Positions 1-7,133 of a DNA stretch of 64,000 nucleotides are shown here, piece by piece. A model generated the notes under the pieces. It had not been told where the DNA came from, ran no database searches, and was given only the letters and a program-made list of their open reading frames with translations. A program made the translations under genes and the position numbers. This DNA comes from Frateuria_A sp051900535 (lineage in GTDB: Bacteria; Pseudomonadota; Gammaproteobacteria; Xanthomonadales; Rhodanobacteraceae): assembly GCF_051900535.1 (NCBI RefSeq), contig NZ_JBHZGI010000001.1, forward strand, positions 62,001-126,000, written 5' to 3'. Every line of letters starts with the position of its first letter. Position 1 is the first letter of the stretch.

Positions 1-864
1 CCGGAGGAATTCACTCTGCGCGGCACGAAGATCGTGCTCGACTGTGCGCACGGCGCGACCTACCAGGTGGCGCCCAAGGTCTTCGCCGAACTCGGCGCCG
101 ACGTCACTGCCATCGGCGACCGGCCGGACGGTTTCAACATCAATCGCGACGTGGGCTCGACCCATCCCCAGGCGCTGCAGCAGGCCGTGCTGGCGCAGCG
201 CGCCGACGTCGGCATCGCCTTCGACGGCGACGGCGATCGCGTCATCCTGGTCGATCGCAACGGCACCATCGCCGACGGCGACGATATCCTTTACGTGCTG
301 GCGCGCAGCCTGTTCGCGCGCGGCTGCCTGCGCGGGCCGGTGGTCGGCACGCTGATGAGCAACTACGGCCTGGAGCAGGCGTTGGCCGAGCTGGAAGTGC
401 CACTGATCCGCGCCAACGTGGGCGACCGTTACGTGCTGCAGCAGCTGAAGGCCAACGGCGGCATGCTCGGTGGGGAGACCTCCGGCCACATCCTGTGCCT
501 GGACCGCGCCACCACCGGCGACGGCATCATCGCCGCGCTGGCCGTGCTGGAGACGCTGGCAGCGTCCGATCAGGACCTGGCGCTGGCGCGCCGCGGCCTG
601 CAGAAGCTGCCGCAGGTGATGGTCAACGTGCGCGCGCCCGGTGCGCGCGAGGCGCTGGCGAGCGATACCGTGCGCCACGCGCTGACCGAGGTCGAGCGCA
701 CCCTGCAGGGACGCGGGCGCGTCGTGTTGCGCGCGTCCGGCACCGAGCCGTTGGTGCGCGTCACCATCGAGGGCGCCGATGCGGGCGAGGTGCAGCAGTT
801 GGCGGGTTGGCTGGCCGACGCCGTAAAATCCGCCGCGCATGTGCACATGACGGAAAACCCATGA
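1..864 (+). CDS. glmM: Phosphoglucosamine mutase, 3' part (start outside window)
   Basis: Converts glucosamine-6-phosphate to glucosamine-1-phosphate, on the way to UDP-GlcNAc for peptidoglycan and LPS, in the cytoplasm. The reading frame is open from base 1, so the N-terminal third with the catalytic phosphoserine lies outside the window. About 287 residues remain of the usual ~450. The Mg-binding loop DGDGDR, the sugar-specificity loop GGETSGH, and the C-terminal phosphate-binding loop RASGTEPLVRV are all visible. The GGETSGH loop and the absence of extra domains fit GlmM better than a general phosphoglucomutase (ManB/AlgC). The stop overlaps the next gene's start (ATGA at 861-864), so the two are probably co-translated. 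Confidence 0.9.
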   Translation, partial: PEEFTLRGTKIVLDCAHGATYQVAPKVFAELGADVTAIGDRPDGFNINRDVGSTHPQALQQAVLAQRADVGIAFDGDGDRVILVDRNGTIADGDDILYVLARSLFARGCLRGPVVGTLMSNYGLEQALAELEVPLIRANVGDRYVLQQLKANGGMLGGETSGHILCLDRATTGDGIIAALAVLETLAASDQDLALARRGLQKLPQVMVNVRAPGAREALASDTVRHALTEVERTLQGRGRVVLRASGTEPLVRVTIEGADAGEVQQLAGWLADAVKSAAHVHMTENP

Positions 865-1793
865 AGCAGGTCCCCACGCTCGACATCCGCCGCTACGACA
901 CCGACCGCGACGCTTTCGTCGCCGAATTGGGCGCGGCCTACCGCCAGTTCGGCTTCTGCTGTATCAGCGGCCACGGCATTCCGCGCGAGCTGATCGACGG
1001 CGCCTATCAGGCATTCGAGCAGTTCTTCGCGCTGCCTGCCGACACCAAGATGAAGTACCACGTGCCCGGGTCCGGCGGCGCGCGTGGCTACACACCGTTC
1101 AAGGTCGAAACGGCCAAGGACAGCCGTTATCCGGATCTCAAGGAGTTCTGGCACGTCGGCCGCGAGATCCCGCGCGATTCGAAATTCGCCGAGGTGATGC
1201 CGCCGAACCTGTGGCCGGAGGAAGTGCCGCAGTTCAAACCCTGCGGCTACGGCTTGTACGAAGCGCTGGACCAGCTCGGGACCCGCGTGCTGCGCGCGCT
1301 GGCGCTGCACATCGACCTGCCCGAGAACTATTTCGAGGACAAGACCGACCAGGGCAACTCGATCCTGCGTCCGATCCACTATCCGCCGATCACCCAGGAA
1401 AACATTCCCAACGTGCGCGCCGGTGCCCACGAGGACATCAACTTCATCACCCTGCTGGTTGGCGCCAGCGCCGAGGGCCTGGAGGTGTTGAGCGAGGGCG
1501 AGTGGTTGCCGATCACCACCGAGGGCGATGCCATCGTGGTCAACATCGGCGACATGCTGCAGCGGCTCACCAACCACGTGTATCCGTCGACCTCGCACCG
1601 CGTGGTCAACCCGCAGAACGAAAACGCGCGCAAGCCACGCTACTCGGTGCCGTTCTTCCTGCATCCGAACCCGGACGTGGTGCTCGACCCGTTGCCCGGA
1701 TGCGTCACGCCCGACAATCCGAGCCGCTACGACACCTCGCTGACGTCGCATGAATACCTGATGCAGCGGCTGCGCGAGATCAAGCTCATCTGA
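861..1793 (+). CDS. Isopenicillin-N-synthase-family 2-oxoglutarate/Fe(II) dioxygenase
   Basis: Cytoplasmic non-haem iron oxygenase of 310 residues; the substrate is unknown. The N-terminal DIOX_N part includes FCCISGHGIP. The C-terminal 2OG-FeII_Oxy domain has the iron ligands HED (in GAHEDINFITLL) and a distal His (in STSHRVV), followed by RYSVPFF, the Arg-x-Ser that binds 2-oxoglutarate. The start ATG at 861 overlaps the glmM stop by four bases, giving a sensible N-terminus (MKQVPTLDIRRYD). The longer open frame upstream is only glmM read out of frame. Family membership is secure; a biosynthetic or xenobiotic-oxidising role is inference, and coupling to glmM does not identify a substrate. 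Confidence 0.85.
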   Translation: MKQVPTLDIRRYDTDRDAFVAELGAAYRQFGFCCISGHGIPRELIDGAYQAFEQFFALPADTKMKYHVPGSGGARGYTPFKVETAKDSRYPDLKEFWHVGREIPRDSKFAEVMPPNLWPEEVPQFKPCGYGLYEALDQLGTRVLRALALHIDLPENYFEDKTDQGNSILRPIHYPPITQENIPNVRAGAHEDINFITLLVGASAEGLEVLSEGEWLPITTEGDAIVVNIGDMLQRLTNHVYPSTSHRVVNPQNENARKPRYSVPFFLHPNPDVVLDPLPGCVTPDNPSRYDTSLTSHEYLMQRLREIKLI

Positions 1794-1836
1794 AGCCGGG
1801 CGCATCCCCCTCCGGGACGGAGTCGGTGCAGACAGG

Positions 1837-1877
1837 CCGGAAGTCGTGTTCCTTCATTCCGGAAACATGACTTCCGG
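1837..1877. repeat. Long imperfect palindrome
   Basis: CCGGAAGTCGTGTTCC at 1837 is mirrored by GGAAACATGACTTCCGG ending at 1877, with six bases between. The arms pair over 16-17 bases with one mismatch and one bulge. It lies between the dioxygenase gene and the secreted-protein gene. No T-run follows, so it is not a clear intrinsic terminator. It may be a REP-like palindrome or an mRNA-end stabiliser. Confidence 0.6.
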
Positions 1878-1935
1878 TCGATGCGTCGCCGCATCTTCCC
1901 ACCTAGCGTTGGCTCTCCCACGACGCGGTGATCCC

Positions 1936-2421
1936 ATGCGCCAGAGCTTGCTGTGGCTCCTGCTTGCGACAACGACGACAAGCGCCGCTGAAGTCTCCCC
2001 CATGCGCGCCCTGGATTATTTCCGGGGCGGCTGGCATTGCGAAGGCTTCTTTCCGGCAAGCGGAAAGATCATCGCCTCGGACATGCGTTACGCGTCCGAC
2101 CTGCATGGCGCCGCGATGGTCAAGCATCACGACGATGTGGCGCCGGCAAGCTACAGCGCCATCGAAAGCTGGGGCTACGACACCAAGGGCATGCATTACG
2201 TCGCCACGCTGCTGGACAACTTCGGCGGCGTGCGCCGCTTCCAGTCGCCCGGCTGGCAGCATGAAGTGCTGACCTGGGAATCGGCCGCGGACGTGATGCC
2301 GGCTCAACGTTTCGTCTACACCCGGCTGGACGGACAGCGCTATCGGGTTGATTGGAAGATCGAGCGCGACGGCAAGAGCTTCGTGGTCGGCGATACGCTG
2401 ACCTGCACGCGCGGACGATAA
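1936..2421 (+). CDS. Small exported protein, DUF1579-like, function unknown
   Basis: 161 residues. The start at 1936 is chosen because it begins a signal peptide (MRQSLLWLLLATTTTSAAE) with likely cleavage after SAA; an upstream in-frame ATG at 1846 would run through the palindrome. The mature protein opens with LDYFRGGWHCEGFF, resembling the opening of lipocalin-like/DUF1579 domains, and continues as an expected beta-rich fold with one conserved-looking Cys near each end (WHC and TCTRGR). These could form a periplasmic disulfide. No catalytic motif was seen. It stands alone on the plus strand, convergent with the next gene. Confidence 0.6.
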   Translation: MRQSLLWLLLATTTTSAAEVSPMRALDYFRGGWHCEGFFPASGKIIASDMRYASDLHGAAMVKHHDDVAPASYSAIESWGYDTKGMHYVATLLDNFGGVRRFQSPGWQHEVLTWESAADVMPAQRFVYTRLDGQRYRVDWKIERDGKSFVVGDTLTCTRGR

Positions 2422-2461
2422 TCGCGCGGTGCGCGCGCGTCGCGCGACCGGACGATCGCGT

Positions 2462-3136
2462 TCATGCCATCCAGAAAAATACCGCCGTCATCCGCTTGCT
2501 GGCCGCATCCTCCAGTCCCCAGTAGGCGCTGGCGCTGTGCACGATGTTCGCCTTGTAGACCAACAGTCGGTTGAAGCGGTGTGCCACGCGCACGTCTTCG
2601 GCAAAAGCGTTGGGCATCACGAAGCGATTGCCGAGCGCGTCGACCAGGTTGCGGTGCGGCGGCGCCACCATGTTCCCGCCCAGCTGGCCATTGGGCATGC
2701 GCTGTCGGAAGAAACTGGTGCCACAGCTGTCCGGGACCGCCGGGTTGAGGTAGAGCACGGCCGCGTAGCGGCAGAGGTTGAGCGAATCGGTGTGCGGCTT
2801 GACCGCCCCTTCGACCGCACCGACCACCTGCACGCAGTTGTGGTTGAGCTTTTGCCCGGCCTCGGTCTCGCCGACCCACAGCTTCTTCGCGCCCGTGGCC
2901 TGGCGTACCTTCGCCTCGATGGTCGCCAGTTCGTCCAGCTCCAGCGCGGGCATGGTCCGCATGCCCGGCCAGACTTCGCCGGTGGTGGGGAAGCCATACT
3001 CCCAGTCCGTCCTGGCCAGGCAGCGTTCTCGCACTGCCATTGGGTCGGGCAAGGCATCGTCGATCACCCAGTAGTCGCGCCCCTCGGTGGGCTTGCGGTA
3101 GGGCAGCGGGCGCATCTGGGTAGGAAACAGGCTCAT
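2462..3136 (-). CDS. DUF6445-like protein, putative 2-oxoglutarate/iron oxygenase fold
   Basis: 224 residues, cytoplasmic. The sequence contains KPHTDSLNLC (an HxD pair) and later NIVHSASAYWG with a distal His, then KRMTAVFFW. This is the arrangement of iron ligands and 2-oxoglutarate-binding residue seen in cupin-fold oxygenases, and the whole looks like the DUF6445 family, which is common near tryptophan halogenases and TonB receptors in Xanthomonadales. No such partner is present here. Function is not established; oxygenase activity is inferred only from the HxD...H pattern. Confidence 0.65.
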   Translation of the reverse strand: MSLFPTQMRPLPYRKPTEGRDYWVIDDALPDPMAVRERCLARTDWEYGFPTTGEVWPGMRTMPALELDELATIEAKVRQATGAKKLWVGETEAGQKLNHNCVQVVGAVEGAVKPHTDSLNLCRYAAVLYLNPAVPDSCGTSFFRQRMPNGQLGGNMVAPPHRNLVDALGNRFVMPNAFAEDVRVAHRFNRLLVYKANIVHSASAYWGLEDAASKRMTAVFFWMA

Positions 3137-3191
3137 GGTGGGCTCGCGAGCGGCAGGCGGGTGACGTTAGCGCAGTCGGGGCGTGTCCGCG

Positions 3192-3998
3192 TCAATCGAG
3201 TTGGCGATAGCGCCTGGACTCGCGGGCCGAAAGCCAAAGTGCGAGGCGATCGGGCGTCAGCTTGGTAAGCGCCTTGATCGCGCGGTTCACGCGCCCGGTG
3301 ACGTGCACCGCTTCACCGCGCTCGACCGCCTCGATGCCCTCGCGCACGACCGCCTGCGCGTCCTGCCACATGAAACGCGGCAACTTGCCGACCAGCGCGC
3401 GAGTGCCGGTGACGTCATGGAATTCCGACCAGGTAAATCCCGGGCACAGCGCGCACACGTGCACGCCCCGGTGCCGGTTTTCCAGGGCGAGCGATTGCGA
3501 GAACTTGATCAGGTACGCCTTGCTCGCCGCGTACAGCGTGTGACCAGCTGAACCCGGCACATGGCCTGCCAGCGATGCGACGTTGACAATGCGGCCGTAG
3601 CCCCGACCGCGCATTCCCGGCAGCAGTCGCCACGCGAGCTCCGTCGGCGCGGTGAGCAGCACCTGCAGGAAGTCGGCATGGACCGGCCAGTCGCTGGCCT
3701 CGAAGGTGCCCGGCACGCCGTAGCCGGCGTTGTTGACCAGCCAGTCCACCTGGAGCTTTTGCTCGTGCAGGACGTCGACGAGCTGGCGCGGCGCGGTCGG
3801 ATCGGCCAGGTCGGCGGGCAGGACGTGCGCCTGCACGCCGCGGTGCTCGTGCAGTTCCGCCGCCAAGGCGTGCAGGCGCTCGGTGCGGCGCGCCACCAGG
3901 ATAAGGTCATGCCCGCGTGCCGCGAGTTGCCTCGCGAAGGCCGCACCGATGCCGGCAGAAGCGCCGGTGACCAGGCTCAAGGGACGATGGGCAGGCAT
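3192..3998 (-). CDS. Short-chain dehydrogenase/reductase
   Basis: 268 residues from the ATG at 3998, chosen because the Rossmann strand with TGASAGIG then falls at the usual position near residue 10; a longer frame to 4058 adds no homologous sequence. It shows NNAGYG, catalytic Ser in NVASLAG, YAASK for the Tyr-Lys pair, and PGFT after the sixth strand. The C-terminal extension of about 40 residues after the core, rich in Arg and Leu, is typical of the DltE/YqjQ-like SDRs rather than FabG. It reads divergently from tpiA with about 120 bases between the starts. Substrate unknown. Confidence 0.8.
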   Translation of the reverse strand: MPAHRPLSLVTGASAGIGAAFARQLAARGHDLILVARRTERLHALAAELHEHRGVQAHVLPADLADPTAPRQLVDVLHEQKLQVDWLVNNAGYGVPGTFEASDWPVHADFLQVLLTAPTELAWRLLPGMRGRGYGRIVNVASLAGHVPGSAGHTLYAASKAYLIKFSQSLALENRHRGVHVCALCPGFTWSEFHDVTGTRALVGKLPRFMWQDAQAVVREGIEAVERGEAVHVTGRVNRAIKALTKLTPDRLALWLSARESRRYRQLD

Positions 3999-4117
3999 CA
4001 CGGCTTCCGGGAGAAGGACCAGGCCATGATCGCCGAGCGCGAACGTGGCGGCCAGCACCCGTTTGCCGGCCTGCAGGGCGATCGCTATGCTTGCCGTTTT
4101 TCATCGGACGACTCCGG

Positions 4118-4867
4118 ATGCGCAGGAAACTCATCGCAGGCAACTGGAAGATGCATGGCAGCCGCTCGATGGCGCAGGCCCTGGTGGCCGAGATCGCCGC
4201 GCAGCGACCGCAGGATGCCGACGTCGTCGTGTTCCCGCCGTTTCCCTATCTGGCCGAGCTCACCGCTCGCCATGGGACCGCCGGGGTGGGTTTCGGCGCA
4301 CAGGACGTCAGCGAACACGAAGGGCAGGGTGCCTATACCGGCGAAGTCTCCGCGGCCATGCTGGCAGACGTGGGTGCGCAGTGGGTGCTGGTCGGCCATT
4401 CCGAGCGCCGCCAGTACCATGGCGAGAGCGACGAGCTGGTAGCGCGCAAGTTCGCTGCCGCCTGCGCGGCCGGCCTCACTCCTGTCCTGTGCATCGGCGA
4501 AACGCTCGACGAACGGCAGGCCGGCCAGACCGAAGCGGTGCTCTCGCGCCAACTAGGCGCCGTCATCGCGCAATGCGGCGTTGCGCCGTTCTATACCGCC
4601 GTGATCGCCTACGAACCGGTGTGGGCGATCGGCACCGGCCAGACCGCTTCGCCGGAACAGGCGCAGCAGGCGCATGCGTTCATTCGTAGCCAACTGGAAC
4701 GTGAGGATGGTATGATTGCCCGTCTGACCCGGCTGCTTTACGGCGGCAGCGTCAAGGCGGCGAATGCCGCGGCATTGTTCGCGCAGCCGGACGTGGATGG
4801 GGGCCTGATCGGCGGTGCTTCGCTCACCGCAGACGATTTCCTCGGCATCTGCGCCGCAGCGCATTGA
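4118..4867 (+). CDS. tpiA: Triose-phosphate isomerase
   Basis: Interconverts dihydroxyacetone phosphate and glyceraldehyde-3-phosphate in glycolysis and gluconeogenesis; cytoplasmic dimer. 249 residues, full length. Active-site residues are visible: Asn9 and Lys11 (AGNWKMHG), His94 (VGHSERR), Glu166 (AYEPVWAIGTG), and the phosphate-binding YGGSV and GGLIGGASL loops near the end. The start at 4118 is the one that puts Lys11 in place. It is followed after 22 bases by secG, the usual tpiA-secG order in gammaproteobacteria. Confidence 0.97.
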   Translation: MRRKLIAGNWKMHGSRSMAQALVAEIAAQRPQDADVVVFPPFPYLAELTARHGTAGVGFGAQDVSEHEGQGAYTGEVSAAMLADVGAQWVLVGHSERRQYHGESDELVARKFAAACAAGLTPVLCIGETLDERQAGQTEAVLSRQLGAVIAQCGVAPFYTAVIAYEPVWAIGTGQTASPEQAQQAHAFIRSQLEREDGMIARLTRLLYGGSVKAANAAALFAQPDVDGGLIGGASLTADDFLGICAAAH

Positions 4868-4889
4868 AGCCTACGGATCCCTAAAGAAC

Positions 4890-5321
4890 ATGTTCGTCAT
4901 CTTCAGCGTGTTTTACATCCTGATCGCCGCGGCGATGATCGTGCTGATCCTGATGCAGCGCGGCGCCGGTGCCGACGCAGGCTCCGGTTTCGGCGGCGGT
5001 GCATCGGCGACGGTGTTCGGTGCGCGCGGCTCGGCCAGCTTCCTCACCCGCGCAACCGCGGTGCTGGCCGCGCTGTTCTTCGTGCTGAGCCTCGGCATGG
5101 GTATCTACCTGAGCCGCAACGGCGCGCCGCAGGCGACGCAGGCCGATCTCGGCGTGATGTCCGGTCTTGCCAAGAAGCCCGCGCCCGCCCAGAATGCGCA
5201 GCCCGCGGCTCCGGCCGGCAGTGACGTGCCGCAGGCCCCGGCCAAGAACAATAGCGATGTGCCGGCTGCCGGCGCTCCCGCGAAGTCTGACGTTCCCGCC
5301 CCGGCGGGCTCGACGAAGTAA
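4890..5321 (+). CDS. secG: Sec translocon subunit SecG
   Basis: Inner-membrane protein that assists SecYE in protein export. 143 residues, longer than E. coli SecG (110). The start at 4890 gives MFVIFSVFYILIAAAMIVLILMQ, the first transmembrane helix. It is followed by the conserved cytoplasmic loop MQRGAGADAGSGFGGGASATVFGARG and a second helix TRATAVLAALFFVLSLGMGIYL. The extra length is a low-complexity C-terminal tail of Ala/Pro/Lys with the tetrapeptide SDVP three times (about residues 110-140). tRNA-Leu follows 14 bases after the stop. Confidence 0.95.
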   Translation: MFVIFSVFYILIAAAMIVLILMQRGAGADAGSGFGGGASATVFGARGSASFLTRATAVLAALFFVLSLGMGIYLSRNGAPQATQADLGVMSGLAKKPAPAQNAQPAAPAGSDVPQAPAKNNSDVPAAGAPAKSDVPAPAGSTK

Positions 5322-5335
5322 CAGGCAACACACCT

Positions 5336-5420
5336 GCCCAGGTGGCGGAATTGGTAGACGCACTACCTTGAGGTGGTAGCGCCGAGAGGCGTGGGGGTTC
5401 GAGTCCCCCCTTGGGCACCA
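5336..5420 (+). tRNA. tRNA-Leu, anticodon GAG
   Basis: 85 bases with encoded CCA. The acceptor stem GCCCAGG pairs with CTTGGGC (one G-T pair). The anticodon stem CTACC/GGTAG encloses loop TTGAGGT, giving anticodon GAG (CUC and CUU codons). A long variable arm (CGCCGAGAGGCG) and the T-arm GGGGGTTCGAGTCCCCC are present, as required for a class II tRNA. The last ~20 bases form attL of the integrated island. Confidence 0.97.
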
Positions 5421-5423
5421 ACA
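5402..5423. other. attL candidate (tRNA-Leu 3' end)
   Basis: The T-arm/acceptor end of the tRNA, ending CCCCTTGGGCACCAACA (5407-5423), recurs with one base missing at the far end of the island. The integrase begins about 175 bases further on, the usual layout for P4-type integrases. Confidence 0.8.
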
Positions 5424-5463
5424 CTAGATTCTGAACAGTCCTCTATCGTTCGGAATTGCACAC

Positions 5464-5488
5464 AACCCCGCGATTCGCGGGGTTTTTT
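5464..5488 (+). terminator. Intrinsic terminator after tRNA-Leu, supplied by the island
   Basis: AACCCCGCG, four-base loop, CGCGGGGTT then a T-run. It lies inside the island just past attL, so integration appears to have given the tRNA a replacement terminator; the probable original is at 17607-17629. Confidence 0.8.
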
Positions 5489-5500
5489 ATGCCTGAACTA

Positions 5501-5535
5501 TCCGAAGTCGTCCGATCGTGTCCGAGGGTGTCCGA
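5501..5535. repeat. Four TCCGA direct repeats at exact 10-bp spacing
   Basis: TCCGA occurs at 5501, 5511, 5521 and 5531, one per helical turn, between attL and the integrase gene. The phasing suggests cooperative binding of one protein on a single DNA face, for example an excisionase, the integrase or a repressor of it. No database match could be checked. Confidence 0.6.
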
Positions 5536-5540
5536 GAATT

Positions 5541-5561
5541 TTGGGTATAAATTTGGGTACA
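5541..5561. promoter_or_regulatory. Paired GGGTA integrase arm-type-like site (left)
   Basis: TTGGGTATAAATTTGGGTAC has GGGTA at 5543 and 5555, 12 bases apart. The same two-box pattern with identical spacing occurs at 6876/6888 and 17478/17490, at both ends of the island. An inverted single copy (GTACCCAA) lies at 5575. It is also AT-rich and may include the integrase promoter, so binding could autoregulate the gene. Confidence 0.55.
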
Positions 5562-5596
5562 ATTTGCATCGTTTGTACCCAAGTAGGTCCCAAGCC

Positions 5597-6895
5597 ATGC
5601 CCCGCCTCGCCGTCTCACTGACAGAGCTACAAGTTCGTCGGGCCAAGCCAGGCAACAAGCCTTACCGCATGTCCGATGGCAACGGGCTGGTGCTTTGGGT
5701 GAGCCCGGCTGGCCTCAAGGCTTGGCGGGTGCGCTATCGCCTTCCAGATGGCTCCAGACCCGCTCCCGCGACGATCGGGCACTACCCAGAGGTGTCGTTG
5801 AGCCAGGCGCGCATCAAGGCGATCGAGATACAGCGCGCGGCCAAGCAAGGCAAAACTGCGGCGGGAATTCGAAAGGCGCAGCAGGAGGCGAGGGCTGCAC
5901 TCGGGGCCCGACAGGATGCCGTAGCGCAAGAGCGCTCTGAAATTGAGCACGCGTCCTTGCGTGCTGTGTCGGCCCGATGGATGGCGGAAAAGCGTGCAAC
6001 TTGGGCGATGGAGACCTACCGCAAGGCCCGCTTGGTGGTGGAGTCCTACCTCGTACCCAAGGTCGGCGACCTCGACGTTCGAACGATGGAGACGAAGGAT
6101 GTCCGCCCTTTGCTGGTCGAGATGGCCAAGGAAACCCCGCAGCTTGCCCGGAAGGCACGGCAATACATGGCCAGCATCGTGGAGCATGCCATCAACGAAG
6201 GCCTGCGCCCCGACGACAGCCGGCTGCGGCTGGACCGCATCCTGCCGACCCATCGCAGCGGCTATATGCCCGCGGTAACCGACAACGCCAGCAAACTGGG
6301 CGATGTCATGCGGGCGATCGATTCGCACGAAAACCGTGTCGTACGTGCCGCTCTGGTCTTGGCCGCCTTGACCGCGATGCGATCAGGCGTAGTGGCCAGC
6401 GCTCGATGGGATGAGATCGACTTGGAGGCCGCCGAATGGCGTGTACCGGGGAAGAATCCGGATGGCACCCATCGCATGAAGACGGGGAAGGACTACAGCA
6501 CGTCGCTGCCTCGGCAGGCTCTCCAAGTGTTGCGTGAGATGCGGGAGCGGAACATGGGAAGCGAATACGTGTTCCCTCCCCAAGCTCGCCAGAAATCGGC
6601 GCATCTCAGTCGAGATGCCTTGAGCAAGGCCTTGCGCGAGATGGGCTTTCAGGGCGAACACACTACCCATGGCTTCCGGGCATCACTGCGGACACTTGGC
6701 CGTGAGCGACTCGGCATTGATGTGGACGTGCTCGAGGCCCAGCTCGCGCATGCCCCGAAGGACGAGGTCGAAGCTGCCTATGCGCGCGTCAAATTTCGCG
6801 AAAAGCGCCGAGAGGTCATGCAGGCATGGGCTGATTACTTGGATCAGCTCAAGGCAGGCCGCACCGAGCTCGGATGGGTACAAGCTTGGGTATAA
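5597..6895 (+). CDS. Tyrosine recombinase, P4/CTX-type island integrase
   Basis: 432 residues; integrates and excises the island at tRNA-Leu. The N-terminal DUF4102 arm-binding domain (SLTELQVRRAKPGNKPYRMSD) starts at the Met at 5597, so this start is preferred over the open frame from 5456, which would cross the arm-type sites. The catalytic domain is complete: Arg262 (TAMRSG), Lys in the beta-hairpin near 295-298, His358 and Arg361 (HGFR), His385 (LAHA) and nucleophile Tyr395 (AAYARVKF). The last six residues, WVQAWV, are encoded by a second paired GGGTA site. It looks functional; no frameshift was seen. Confidence 0.93.
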   Translation: MPRLAVSLTELQVRRAKPGNKPYRMSDGNGLVLWVSPAGLKAWRVRYRLPDGSRPAPATIGHYPEVSLSQARIKAIEIQRAAKQGKTAAGIRKAQQEARAALGARQDAVAQERSEIEHASLRAVSARWMAEKRATWAMETYRKARLVVESYLVPKVGDLDVRTMETKDVRPLLVEMAKETPQLARKARQYMASIVEHAINEGLRPDDSRLRLDRILPTHRSGYMPAVTDNASKLGDVMRAIDSHENRVVRAALVLAALTAMRSGVVASARWDEIDLEAAEWRVPGKNPDGTHRMKTGKDYSTSLPRQALQVLREMRERNMGSEYVFPPQARQKSAHLSRDALSKALREMGFQGEHTTHGFRASLRTLGRERLGIDVDVLEAQLAHAPKDEVEAAYARVKFREKRREVMQAWADYLDQLKAGRTELGWVQAWV

Positions 6896-6896
6896 A
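6875..6896. promoter_or_regulatory. Paired GGGTA site overlapping the integrase stop codon
   Basis: TGGGTACAAGCTTGGGTATAA has GGGTA at 6876 and 6888, 12 bases apart, as in the left and right end sites. It overlaps the end of the integrase coding region. Its role is inferred from the repeat pattern only. The 238 bases from here to the helicase stop hold nothing else recognisable. Confidence 0.5.
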
Positions 6897-7133
6897 TGTC
6901 GAACGGTCGCCAGGCGACTTCCTTGAACTCAATCGCTTGAGCCTCGCATCGAGCCCTGTGCTCGGACCAGCTTCGGCTTGAAGGTGCCATCAAGGCTACG
7001 GGCTGGCTTGCTGCGTGGATTTAAGACGCCTCGTAACAACATTGAGCATCTCTGCAGCCAACTGCTTGACTCCCTTCGGGCACTGGCTGGCATGCCTGAA
7101 TTGCTCCCGCGACCTCTCGTCATGCGCTTCACT

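Noticed and set aside
2429..3268. 279-residue plus-strand ORF opposite the DUF6445-like gene
   Set aside because: Antisense of a recognisable protein family; no start signal.
5456..5596. N-terminal extension of the integrase from 5456
   Set aside because: It would translate the terminator, the TCCGA array and the GGGTA sites; family homology begins at the Met at 5597.
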